From Bacillota bacterium (GTDB taxonomy: Bacteria; Bacillota; Clostridia; Acetivibrionales; JANLFN01), in NCBI GenBank assembly GCA_023397675.1, contig JAEWTV010000042.1, positions 5,935-69,934 of the forward strand: a stretch of 64,000 bases of DNA. The letters run 5' to 3'. How positions within the stretch are numbered: position 1 is the stretch's first letter; every line of letters begins with the position of its first letter. The notes beneath the pieces are model-generated. The model worked only from the letters and a program-made list of their open reading frames with translations. It was not told the DNA's origin and did no database searches. This document shows, piece by piece, positions 53,084 to 61,043 of the stretch. Both the position numbers and the translations under genes were made by a program.

Positions 53084-54373
53084 TTCTATTATAGTACTTC
53101 CGTACTTTTTAGCTGCTGCAAGAAGTTGTTCCATTGTACCCTCGTTTTTAATCACAACCCCTGCCTTACCCCTGTAAATTCTTAATGCATTATAAAGAGC
53201 TTCTGGCTCAGAGGCCTCAATGATAACAGGTATTTTGGAATAAGTCTGAATATTCTTTATACATTCAACAAGTACATCCTTTTCCGACAGCCCTGCATTA
53301 ATCAATACCGCATCACAGTCGTCATCATTAATATCCATCAACAAATCGGTGATATAATCGATATTGCCTTGTGACAGTTCTTTCGCCAATTCCTGATCCT
53401 GTGTCGCATCTATCCTGCCTATTGTATAGTCTTTATCCTTATCGAGGTTTAACATCTTAACATCAGATGATATAATTCTGTCACAGTTTACAATTACCTT
53501 AACAGGCTCACTGTTTGCTACAGCTTCCTTGACAGCTGAAATGAAAGATGGTGTTGTTCCGCAGCAGCCACCTATTAATCTCGCACCTGCTTTGATAAAC
53601 TCCGGTGCTATTTGGGAAAAGCTTTCGGGTGTTTCCGAATAAACAGTCTTACCGTCAATTACCTCCGGAATCCCGGCATTCGGTTTTATGCTGATATAAA
53701 CATTCCCTACAGCCGCCATATTCTTAACAATATCTACCATGCTTGAAGGTCCCATTGAACAGTTAGTTCCAATAACATCAGCACCAAGCGATTTCAATAC
53801 CAAAGCCGCGATATAAGGATCGGAACCCATTAATGTCCTGCCGTTTTTTTCAAAGGACATTGAACATATTATGGGAAGCCTGCAATTTTCTCTCGCTGCA
53901 AGGAAAGCAGCCCTCATTTCAGCTAAATCGGTAAAAGTTTCAAAATTTATAATATCAGCTCCTGCTTCATCAGCAGCTTTTACCTGTTCAGCATATAAAT
54001 CATAAGCCTGCTTAAACGTTAACTCTCCAAAGGGTTCAAGTAGTTTGCCTATTGGACCTATCGATACTGAAACGAACCCATCCTTGCCCATTACTTCTCT
54101 CGCAAGTCTAACGCCTTCATAATTAAGTTCATAAGTCCTGTCATCCAGCGAATACTCTTTTAATTTAAAACGGTTACCTTGAAAAGTGTTTGTCTGAATT
54201 ATATCCGCACCTGCTTTTTTGTATTGTCTGTACACTTCCTTGACTTCCTCAGGATGCGTAACATTCCAGAGCTCAGGGCATTCGCCGCCCTTCAAGCCCA
54301 TTGTCTGAAGCATGAAACCCTTTGAGCCATCATATATAAGAATTTTATTCTTTATTTCCTTTAAAAAATCCAT
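53066..54373 (-). CDS. Homocysteine S-methyltransferase-family protein with a short pterin domain
   Basis: The 435-residue product has a complete homocysteine S-methyltransferase barrel (about 1-300). The zinc ligands C205 (GTNCS) and C270-C271 (GGCCGTTP) are present. From about 325 on there is a segment resembling the start of the MetH pterin-binding barrel (AVLINAGLSE; IEASEPEALYNALR), but it stops after ~110 residues. No cobalamin domain is present. ATG 54373 has GGAGG upstream; a start at 54475 would cover the hairpin at 54423-54464. It could be a methionine synthase part working with separate subunits, or a truncated gene. Confidence 0.8.
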   Translation of the reverse strand: MDFLKEIKNKILIYDGSKGFMLQTMGLKGGECPELWNVTHPEEVKEVYRQYKKAGADIIQTNTFQGNRFKLKEYSLDDRTYELNYEGVRLAREVMGKDGFVSVSIGPIGKLLEPFGELTFKQAYDLYAEQVKAADEAGADIINFETFTDLAEMRAAFLAARENCRLPIICSMSFEKNGRTLMGSDPYIAALVLKSLGADVIGTNCSMGPSSMVDIVKNMAAVGNVYISIKPNAGIPEVIDGKTVYSETPESFSQIAPEFIKAGARLIGGCCGTTPSFISAVKEAVANSEPVKVIVNCDRIISSDVKMLNLDKDKDYTIGRIDATQDQELAKELSQGNIDYITDLLMDINDDDCDAVLINAGLSEKDVLVECIKNIQTYSKIPVIIEASEPEALYNALRIYRGKAGVVIKNEGTMEQLLAAAKKYGSTIIEKTDIK

Positions 54374-54422
54374 ATTGCCCTCCGTCGCTTTCTTTAACTG
54401 TTTAAATGTCTTGTAAACAAAT

Positions 54423-54464
54423 AAATGTGATAAAAGAAGAATGTCTTCATGTTTTATCACATTT
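54423..54464 (-). other. Long two-part hairpin upstream of the homocysteine methyltransferase gene
   Basis: Perfect 13-base arms (54423-54435 with 54452-54464) are continued inward, across a three-base bulge, by a five-base stem (54436-54440 with 54444-54448) and a triloop. It lies 50 bases upstream of the ATG and 54 after the preceding orphan's stop. The minus-strand continuation is T-rich but broken (ATTTGTTT), so it may be a terminator or attenuator. Confidence 0.7.
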
Positions 54465-54517
54465 GTTAAATTCATGCTATTTATTTTATATCAAAAAGGT
54501 TTTTAAGTAAAGTGACA

Positions 54518-54784
54518 TCAGGACGCATATGAGCCTGTTACCAAAAGTGTATATCCTTCACTTAAGTTTATTATCCGGTTATATCTTAATTCATAATCCA
54601 CCCTTGCACCATCCGGTAGTGTTACATAAGCTTTACCTATCATTTCTTCCTTTTTCTTTTCTATTTTAACCTTGAATGAGTTTGTATCCGATTCTTTATT
54701 AATATTTTCATAATAGAACTTATTGTTATATTCCCTGATAACATCAAATAAAAATTTTTCATGCAAATTGGCTTGTCGAGACAT
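54518..54784 (-). CDS. Hypothetical small protein
   Basis: I do not recognise this protein. The 88 residues are hydrophilic and Lys/Glu/Asn-rich at the N-terminus, with a short charged helical region (KVKIEKKKEEMIG) and a C-terminal half that looks beta-rich (AYVTLPDGARVDYELRYNRI, then YTLLVTGSY). No signal peptide or membrane helix is seen. GAGGGT lies upstream of the ATG. It stands alone between degU and the homocysteine methyltransferase gene on the same strand. Confidence 0.65.
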   Translation of the reverse strand: MSRQANLHEKFLFDVIREYNNKFYYENINKESDTNSFKVKIEKKKEEMIGKAYVTLPDGARVDYELRYNRIINLSEGYTLLVTGSYAS

Positions 54785-54888
54785 AATTACCCTCCACCCG
54801 ATTTTTTTATTATTATATCAAAAGCCAATTTTATAATCAACTAAAACCTTCCAGCGGAAAATAACATAAGATGTCGTTATTTGTAGGC

Positions 54889-55536
54889 TTATTCGGATTT
54901 GATGTTATGTTTGAATGCATATATTGCAGCTTGGGTTCTGTCCGATACATTGAGCTTCTTAAATATATTGGAAACATGGTTTTTAACAGTTTTCTCGCTT
55001 ATGTAAAGTTTCTTTGCAATCTCCTTGTTTATCATTCCTTCAGCAATAAGTTCAAGTACTTCTATTTCTCGACTGGTCAGGTCATTTTCAAATGTCTTGT
55101 CTTTTTCGTGTAGAGTAACTCTGTTAAACTCCTTAACAAGCTCCCTGGTCATATTTGACTGAATATATGACTGACCTCTGCATACACTTCTAATAGCTTC
55201 TATAAGAACAGAAGGCTCAGCATCCTTTAGAACGTAACCTTCAACTCCCATCTGAAGTGTTTTGAAAAGATATTCCCTGTCTTCGTGTATGGTAAGTACA
55301 ATTATACGGGCAGGGTTTTTCTCTTCCTTTAATTCCTGTATTGCCTGTAGACCGTTTGTTAATGGCATATTAATATCCATCAGAATAACATCGGGTTTGT
55401 ACTCCCTTGCCAGTTTTACTGCCTCTGTTCCATTTGATGCCTGAGCTACGACAATTAAATCACTTTCGAGTTCAAGAATTTGTTTGAGACCCTGGCGCAT
55501 CATGGCATGGTCATCAGCTATCAGTACTTTTATCAT
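54889..55536 (-). CDS. degU: NarL/LuxR-type response regulator DegU-like
   Basis: A receiver domain (about 1-118) has the acidic pair D8-D9 and phospho-acceptor D54 (ILMDINMP). A LuxR-type HTH follows at about 150-210 (TSREIEVLELIAEGMINKEIAKKLYISEKTVKNHV). The 215-residue length and the partner kinase fit DegU. In Bacillus DegU controls exoenzymes, competence and motility; targets here are unknown. It overlaps degS by 23 bases, so translation is coupled. Confidence 0.9.
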   Translation of the reverse strand: MIKVLIADDHAMMRQGLKQILELESDLIVVAQASNGTEAVKLAREYKPDVILMDINMPLTNGLQAIQELKEEKNPARIIVLTIHEDREYLFKTLQMGVEGYVLKDAEPSVLIEAIRSVCRGQSYIQSNMTRELVKEFNRVTLHEKDKTFENDLTSREIEVLELIAEGMINKEIAKKLYISEKTVKNHVSNIFKKLNVSDRTQAAIYAFKHNIKSE

Positions 55537-56710
55537 TATCTTTTGTTTCCCCCTCTTCCTGCATAAAAGGTATTACAATCGTCATGCGGGTTCCATTTCC
55601 AGATTTGGAATTTATCTCAAATGTACCCCCCAAAAGTTCGACTCTTTCCCTAATGCTTACTAGTCCGAATCCACTGTTTATATCATCACTTTTCGGTTTT
55701 GTATTTTCTACATCAAAGCCTTTGCCGTCATCATAAATACAAAGACGTAGGTTTTTATCCGTAAATTCGAGATTGATGAGCAGGTTCTTTGCTTGTGCAT
55801 GCTTTTTTGTGTTATTCATTGCTTCCTGTATTATTCTGAATACGGTTAATGAGATTACAGGTTTTATATCCAGGTACTGGCCTTTTGTTTTGAATGACGT
55901 TATTATCCCATTCTCATCCTGGAAGTTAAGCACAAACCTCTCCAGTGTAGGTATAAGCCCAATATCATCAAGTGACATAGGTCTAAGATCATATATGATT
56001 TTCCTGACATCCTGAAGGCTTTCCCTTACTATTCCCTTAAGGTTTCTTAGTTCCTGCCGTGCCTTATCAAAGTCAACGTCAAGAAGTCGTTCACATATTT
56101 CTGCCTTCAAAACGACATTTGACATAGACTGTGCCGGTCCATCATGTATTTCCCTTGCGACCCTCTGGCGTTCCTCTTCCTGAGCCTTTATTACGCGTAA
56201 GCCAAGCAACTGCCTTTGCTGCATGTTTTCAAGCTGCGAACTGACCTCCTGCAAATCCCCTGTCAGGTATCCCATTGCAGCACCTACATTTACGATTAAA
56301 GTATCTGCTTTTTGTACTGTAAGATAAGCATCCTTAATCCTTATTTCAAGGTCATTGCGTCTCTTGATAAGGAATTGTTCCTGTTCACGCTTGACTGCCA
56401 GTTCTATACGTATATTATCGGCTTTTTCATAAACCTGTTTAAGTTCTTCTTGAGAATATTTCGAAAAATTTTTGTTGGCAATTAGAAGTTTTCTTTTACT
56501 ATCACTCAGTTCTTTTTCGAGGGCTTCAGTAGTACCAATAAGTTCTACAACCTGTCTTTTAAGATTCTTTAATTCTTCTTCCAGTCGTTTGCATTCCTTT
56601 TTAGCATTATCAGCAATGTCATATATTTCATTTTTGCTGTTATTTATAGCGTCAATAGTTTTTTTAATGATTTTATCCAGTTGTATAAAGCTAATCTTCT
56701 TATCAGTCAT
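55514..56710 (-). CDS. degS: Cytoplasmic sensor histidine kinase DegS-like
   Basis: The 398-residue kinase has no membrane segment. A long coiled-coil sensor region (about 25-165) precedes the HisKA_3 domain with phospho-acceptor H189 in REIHDGPAQSMSN, the DegS-type motif. An HATPase_c domain follows (NTKKHAQAKNL; YDDGKGFD; SGFGLVSIRERV). The length and lack of a sensor membrane domain match DegS. It precedes degU with an overlap of 23 bases and lies 107 bases downstream of adhE. Confidence 0.9.
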   Translation of the reverse strand: MTDKKISFIQLDKIIKKTIDAINNSKNEIYDIADNAKKECKRLEEELKNLKRQVVELIGTTEALEKELSDSKRKLLIANKNFSKYSQEELKQVYEKADNIRIELAVKREQEQFLIKRRNDLEIRIKDAYLTVQKADTLIVNVGAAMGYLTGDLQEVSSQLENMQQRQLLGLRVIKAQEEERQRVAREIHDGPAQSMSNVVLKAEICERLLDVDFDKARQELRNLKGIVRESLQDVRKIIYDLRPMSLDDIGLIPTLERFVLNFQDENGIITSFKTKGQYLDIKPVISLTVFRIIQEAMNNTKKHAQAKNLLINLEFTDKNLRLCIYDDGKGFDVENTKPKSDDINSGFGLVSIRERVELLGGTFEINSKSGNGTRMTIVIPFMQEEGETKDNDKSTDS

Positions 56711-56780
56711 TTTACATCTCCAAAGAATTTATGATATAAGTAATTCGACAGATTACTCAAAAATCCTTTTTAGAAGTGAA

Positions 56781-56806
56781 AAAAGGAGACATTACTGTCT
56801 CCTTTT
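56781..56806. terminator. Terminator after adhE
   Basis: A perfect 11-base stem (56781-56791 with 56796-56806) with a TTAC loop lies ten bases after the adhE stop. The minus strand reads TTTT within the stem, then TTCACTTC; the T run is therefore short, and some read-through into degS is possible. Confidence 0.75.
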
Positions 56807-56816
56807 ACTAGATAAT

Positions 56817-59402
56817 CTATTTAAGAGTATCCAAGTTCCCTTCCCAGGCCCGAAGATAAATATCCTTTAGCTCATTTACCAGAGGCATTCTAGGGTTTGT
56901 TCCAGTGCATTGATCTGCAAACGCATTGTTTGCCATGTAGTCAAGGCTTGCTTCAAGGTCTTTCTTTTTGATTCCCGCGTCCTTAAGTGTAAGAGGCATT
57001 CCAATATCGGACATCAGTTTCTGTATTGCCTTTACAAGAAAACTGATGCCATTTTCATTCTTGTTTTCTTCAAAACCCAACTCCTTAGCTATGTCAACGT
57101 ACCTTTCATTTGCATGCGGGAATTCGTACTTAGGATATGCAATAAATTTGGTAGGTCTTTTTGAATTATACTCAATTACATAAGGAAGAAGAATTGCGTT
57201 TGCCCTTCCATGAGGAATATGGAAGTTGGCCCCCAGATTATGGGCCATGCTATGGTTAATTCCCAGAAACGCATTTGTAAAGGCCATACCTGCCATCGTT
57301 GAAGCATTGGCCATTTTCTCTCTCGCTTCCTTGTCATCCGGATTGCTGCATACCTTCGGCAAATACTCAAAAACCAACTGAATTGCTTTAATGGACAATG
57401 CATCTGTGTAATCGGATGCCATAACCGAAACATAAGCCTCGACAGCGTGTGTAAGTACATCCATTCCGGTATCGGCTGTAACTGCTTTTGGAACAGTGTA
57501 GGTAAGTTCGGGGTCTATTACGGCAATATCCGGTGTCAATTCGTAGTCAGCAAGAGGATACTTAATACCTTTTACCTTATCCGTAATTACAGCGAATGCA
57601 GTAATTTCAGAGCCGGTTCCTGCTGTTGTAGGAATAGCAACAAGTCTTGCCTTTTTGCCAAGATCGGGGAACCTGACCGCTCTTTTTCTTATGTCCATAA
57701 ATTTAAGCCTCAACATTTCAAATTCCGTATTCGGGTATTCATAAAACAGCCACATACCTTTTGCAGCATCAATAGCCGAACCACCTCCAAGTGCAATTAT
57801 TATATCCGGATTATGCTTGTTCATTTCCTTAACACCTTTAAATACAGTATCTACAGACGGATCGGGTTCAACATCCGGATATATTTCATACTTTATTCCT
57901 GCCTTTTCAAGATGATATATTATCTTATCCACCATTCCAAGCTTAACCATTGATGCATCTGTCACTATAAATGCAAAATGTCCTTTTAATTTCTGAAGAT
58001 ATTGGACTGAGCCAGGCTCAAAGTATATTTTGGGAGGAATCTTAAACCATTTCATATTTACAGTTCTTTTTGCAACCCTTTTTATATTTATAAGGTTGGA
58101 GGTGCTTACATTTGAGGTTGTTGAGTTCTTTCCCATTGTTCCACATCCTAACGTCAGAGAAGGCCTGTAATTATTGTAAATATCACCTATTGCACCCTGT
58201 GATGAAGGAGAATTTACTATGAGCCTTCCGGTTCTTATCTTTTGGCTGAATTCGCGTATGACTGTATCATTTTCAGAATGAATAACGGCTGAGTGTCCCA
58301 GTCCGCCAAATTCGGTCATTTCTTCACACTTTCTTATTCCTTCCTTATAGTCTTCAACAATGTACATTGCAAGTACAGGACTTAATTTTTCCCTTGAAAG
58401 AGGAAATTTCGGCCCAATGCCTTCGAGCTGCGCTACAAGGATTTTAGTATCTTCAGGAACTGAAAAGCCGGACATTTGTGATATTGTGTAAGCAGATTGA
58501 CCTACAATTTTCGGATTCATGGCACATTTTTCTTCGTCAATCGCAGTACTTTCAAGGGCTTTAATCTCTTCAGGCTTCAGGAACCTGCATCCCATATCAT
58601 TCATTATTTCTATAACTCTGTCCGCTACTTCTCTATCTACAATAAGAGCTTGTTCAGAAGCACAAATCATGCCGTTGTCAAAGGTTTTGCTGAGTATAAG
58701 ATCCGACACTGCCCGTTTCAGGCACGCTGACTTTTCAATATAACAAGGAACATTTCCCGGCCCTACCCCCAGTGCTGGTTTTCCGGTACTGTATGCAGCC
58801 TGGACCATTGAAGCTCCTCCAGTAGCTAGAACCATTGAAACATCACTGTGGTTCATAAGAATTTTCGTTGCATCAATGGAAGGTTCATCTATCCACTGTA
58901 TGCAGTACGCAGGTGCACCCGCCTTAACGGCAGCATCTCTCATTATTTCTGCAGCTTTTGCAGAACTTTTCTGTGCTTTTGGGTGAAAGCTGAAAATAAT
59001 TGGATTTCTGGTTTTGACACAGATTAGTGCTTTGAAAAGAGTTGTTGAAGTTGGATTGGTAACAGGTGTCACACCTGCAATTACCCCTACCGGTTCTGCA
59101 ACCTCAAAATAGTTTTCTTCATCATTATCGCTTACAATACCTACAGTTTTATCATATTTTATACTGTGGTAGACATGCTCGGTGGAAAAAAGATTTTTTA
59201 TAACCTTATCTTCATAAATACCCATTCCGGTTTCATCAACAGCCATTTTTGCGAGTTCCATATGCTTATCTATACCGGCAAAGGTCATAGCTTTCACTAT
59301 TTTATCAATCGCTTCCTGATCCAATTGCTTATATTCTTCCACTGCCTTCATTGCATTGGCCACCAATTGATTTATTGTTTCTGCTGCATTGTTTTTATCC
59401 AT
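56817..59402 (-). CDS. adhE: Bifunctional acetaldehyde-CoA/alcohol dehydrogenase AdhE
   Basis: AdhE reduces acetyl-CoA to acetaldehyde and then ethanol, using NADH. The N-terminal CoA-acylating aldehyde dehydrogenase (about 1-440) has the catalytic cysteine in NGMICASEQ. The C-terminal iron-type alcohol dehydrogenase (about 455-861) has the metal region HAVEAYVS, MAHNLGANFHIPHGRANA and the GTGSE nucleotide site. Its 861 residues are full length. AdhE polymerises as spirosomes. AAGGAGG precedes the ATG. It marks ethanol fermentation. Confidence 0.97.
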   Translation of the reverse strand: MDKNNAAETINQLVANAMKAVEEYKQLDQEAIDKIVKAMTFAGIDKHMELAKMAVDETGMGIYEDKVIKNLFSTEHVYHSIKYDKTVGIVSDNDEENYFEVAEPVGVIAGVTPVTNPTSTTLFKALICVKTRNPIIFSFHPKAQKSSAKAAEIMRDAAVKAGAPAYCIQWIDEPSIDATKILMNHSDVSMVLATGGASMVQAAYSTGKPALGVGPGNVPCYIEKSACLKRAVSDLILSKTFDNGMICASEQALIVDREVADRVIEIMNDMGCRFLKPEEIKALESTAIDEEKCAMNPKIVGQSAYTISQMSGFSVPEDTKILVAQLEGIGPKFPLSREKLSPVLAMYIVEDYKEGIRKCEEMTEFGGLGHSAVIHSENDTVIREFSQKIRTGRLIVNSPSSQGAIGDIYNNYRPSLTLGCGTMGKNSTTSNVSTSNLINIKRVAKRTVNMKWFKIPPKIYFEPGSVQYLQKLKGHFAFIVTDASMVKLGMVDKIIYHLEKAGIKYEIYPDVEPDPSVDTVFKGVKEMNKHNPDIIIALGGGSAIDAAKGMWLFYEYPNTEFEMLRLKFMDIRKRAVRFPDLGKKARLVAIPTTAGTGSEITAFAVITDKVKGIKYPLADYELTPDIAVIDPELTYTVPKAVTADTGMDVLTHAVEAYVSVMASDYTDALSIKAIQLVFEYLPKVCSNPDDKEAREKMANASTMAGMAFTNAFLGINHSMAHNLGANFHIPHGRANAILLPYVIEYNSKRPTKFIAYPKYEFPHANERYVDIAKELGFEENKNENGISFLVKAIQKLMSDIGMPLTLKDAGIKKKDLEASLDYMANNAFADQCTGTNPRMPLVNELKDIYLRAWEGNLDTLK

Positions 59403-59473
59403 GACAATACCTCCTTAATGAATCTAGCATTCCCATTCTTCGGAGGAATAAAATAAAAATTCACAAATATATA

Positions 59474-59500
59474 AAAGGTGCCTCATTTGAGACACCTTTT
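59474..59500 (-). terminator. Terminator after the secreted MMPL partner gene
   Basis: A stem of AAAAGGTG and its complement, continued by CTCA/TGAG with one mismatch, spans 59474-59500 with a three- to four-base loop. It lies 26 bases after the stop at 59526 on the minus strand and separates the marR-MMPL operon from adhE. Confidence 0.8.
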
Positions 59501-59525
59501 AAAACAACTCGCCAATATGGATTAT

Positions 59526-61019
59526 TTACTTTTTTGCTACCTTTATTGCATCTGTCTGCATGATATATTCAGCACTTTTACCTGATTTATATGCTCCGCC
59601 AGTAAAACTCTTCATTGAATCAACTCTTTCCTGCATTCTTTTCAGAAGTGCCTGACCTTTTGTCACTTCATTAATGGAGTCTGCTACACCGGTTTTAAGC
59701 TGTCCGATACCCTGAGTCTTAAGTTGTACCGAACCATTCTTAAGCTGGTTTACTCCGAAGTTGAGTTTCTGCATTCCTGAATTCAGCTGCTGTATTGCAC
59801 CAAATGACTGGTCTATACCTGATTTATATGTCTGCATTCCGCCTGAAAGAGCTTTCAATCCGCTATTTGTAATACTTAATCCCGGAAATTCGGTGCCGTT
59901 AGGAAGCTTGCCACCGCTACTCATTATGTTTATGAGGCCCTGCTGTTGCTGCAAGGCTGCCAGAAGCTGTGCGGCAGTATCACTCATACCTGGCGTCTTT
60001 GCCAAAAGCTTGATTTTCTCCTGAAGTTGTGTATTTATACCTGATATATTGCCCATCATCTGTACTTGAGCATCCCCTGCTTTACTCAAATTATCAACAG
60101 ATGAGATTATTTTTGTAATTCCTGCTGAAATTTCAGGTGCTTTGGAAGATAGCTGTGACATTCCCATGGATTCCTGATTTATACCGTCATAAAGAGATGA
60201 AAATCCGTTTGTCAAAAGTCCTGCACTATTATCCATAAGGTTTATACCATCGTACATGGTTTTTAACTTATCTCCGATATCAAGGCTTGTTATCGGCGGC
60301 ATCTGGGGCAGTAATGTAATTTGTATTGGATCGAGCTCAAATTTCTCTGTCTTGAATTTGATATCAATGTTTTCTTCAGGATAAGGGAACTTAATCCAAT
60401 TAAGCTTCATTGTCTTACCAAGCACTACAGTACCTGAAGCAGGTGCATCAATGTCGTAGAATTTATCAAGGGGCAAATCAAGAGCAACATTTGCAGCCAT
60501 TGGTACATAAGTTGTCTGCTGGTAGCTCATGCTTTTGCCTGTAGCGGTATCAGTGTAATTAATGGTATCATCACTCTTGGTATTGTTTTTAAGGTTGATT
60601 TTTATTTCTATATCTCCGCCTTTTCCCGCAAGGTCTTTCGGATCAATAGCGCTTCCGTTAAGTAAATAACTGATTTGTGCAGTTACAGGTATATCCTTTT
60701 TTGTGGTTCCTGTAAAGAAAAGATTTCTTTCCTTGATACCTTTAAGATTCAGATTAAGAATTCCGTTTCTTATATCAGGCTTTATCAAATCAGGTATTAT
60801 TTTTATACTATCCAGTGATGTTTCCTCTGAAAGTACAGTCTGGCCATTAATATCTATCCAGTTAACCACTTGTTCGTTCTGAACCTTTCCTGCTGAATCA
60901 AGCTTTATATAAACTGTTTCATTCTTTTTAAGCGGTTCTGCAAATACACTGCAGGTTGAAATTATTACTAAAGCCAAACTTAACAAAACTGATGCTATCG
61001 GTTTAAATTTCCTGTTCAT
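59526..61019 (-). CDS. Exported heptad-repeat protein, partner of MMPL transporter
   Basis: A signal peptide (1-27, cleavage after VFA) precedes ~230 residues of unknown beta-rich sequence. A long helical region follows (about 245-470) with repeated L-x-x-G periods (LNSGMQKLNFGVNQLKNG). Such repeats occur in the extracellular part of YhgE/Pip-type and MMPL-associated proteins. It has no C-terminal membrane helix or anchor motif. It lies 24 bases after the MMPL gene, so it is probably a partner of that exporter. Function unknown. Confidence 0.65.
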   Translation of the reverse strand: MNRKFKPIASVLLSLALVIISTCSVFAEPLKKNETVYIKLDSAGKVQNEQVVNWIDINGQTVLSEETSLDSIKIIPDLIKPDIRNGILNLNLKGIKERNLFFTGTTKKDIPVTAQISYLLNGSAIDPKDLAGKGGDIEIKINLKNNTKSDDTINYTDTATGKSMSYQQTTYVPMAANVALDLPLDKFYDIDAPASGTVVLGKTMKLNWIKFPYPEENIDIKFKTEKFELDPIQITLLPQMPPITSLDIGDKLKTMYDGINLMDNSAGLLTNGFSSLYDGINQESMGMSQLSSKAPEISAGITKIISSVDNLSKAGDAQVQMMGNISGINTQLQEKIKLLAKTPGMSDTAAQLLAALQQQQGLINIMSSGGKLPNGTEFPGLSITNSGLKALSGGMQTYKSGIDQSFGAIQQLNSGMQKLNFGVNQLKNGSVQLKTQGIGQLKTGVADSINEVTKGQALLKRMQERVDSMKSFTGGAYKSGKSAEYIMQTDAIKVAKK

Positions 61020-61043
61020 ATGTTATCCTCCAGTTCTGACATA

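Noticed and set aside
54374..54475. SAM (S-box) or cobalamin riboswitch before the methyltransferase-family gene
   Set aside because: The region is a simple AT-rich hairpin and lacks the conserved S-box core or a B12-box.
57447..57953. 168-codon open frame on the plus strand
   Set aside because: It lies wholly opposite adhE, has Cys/Tyr/Phe-rich composition typical of antisense frames and no ribosome site or family match.
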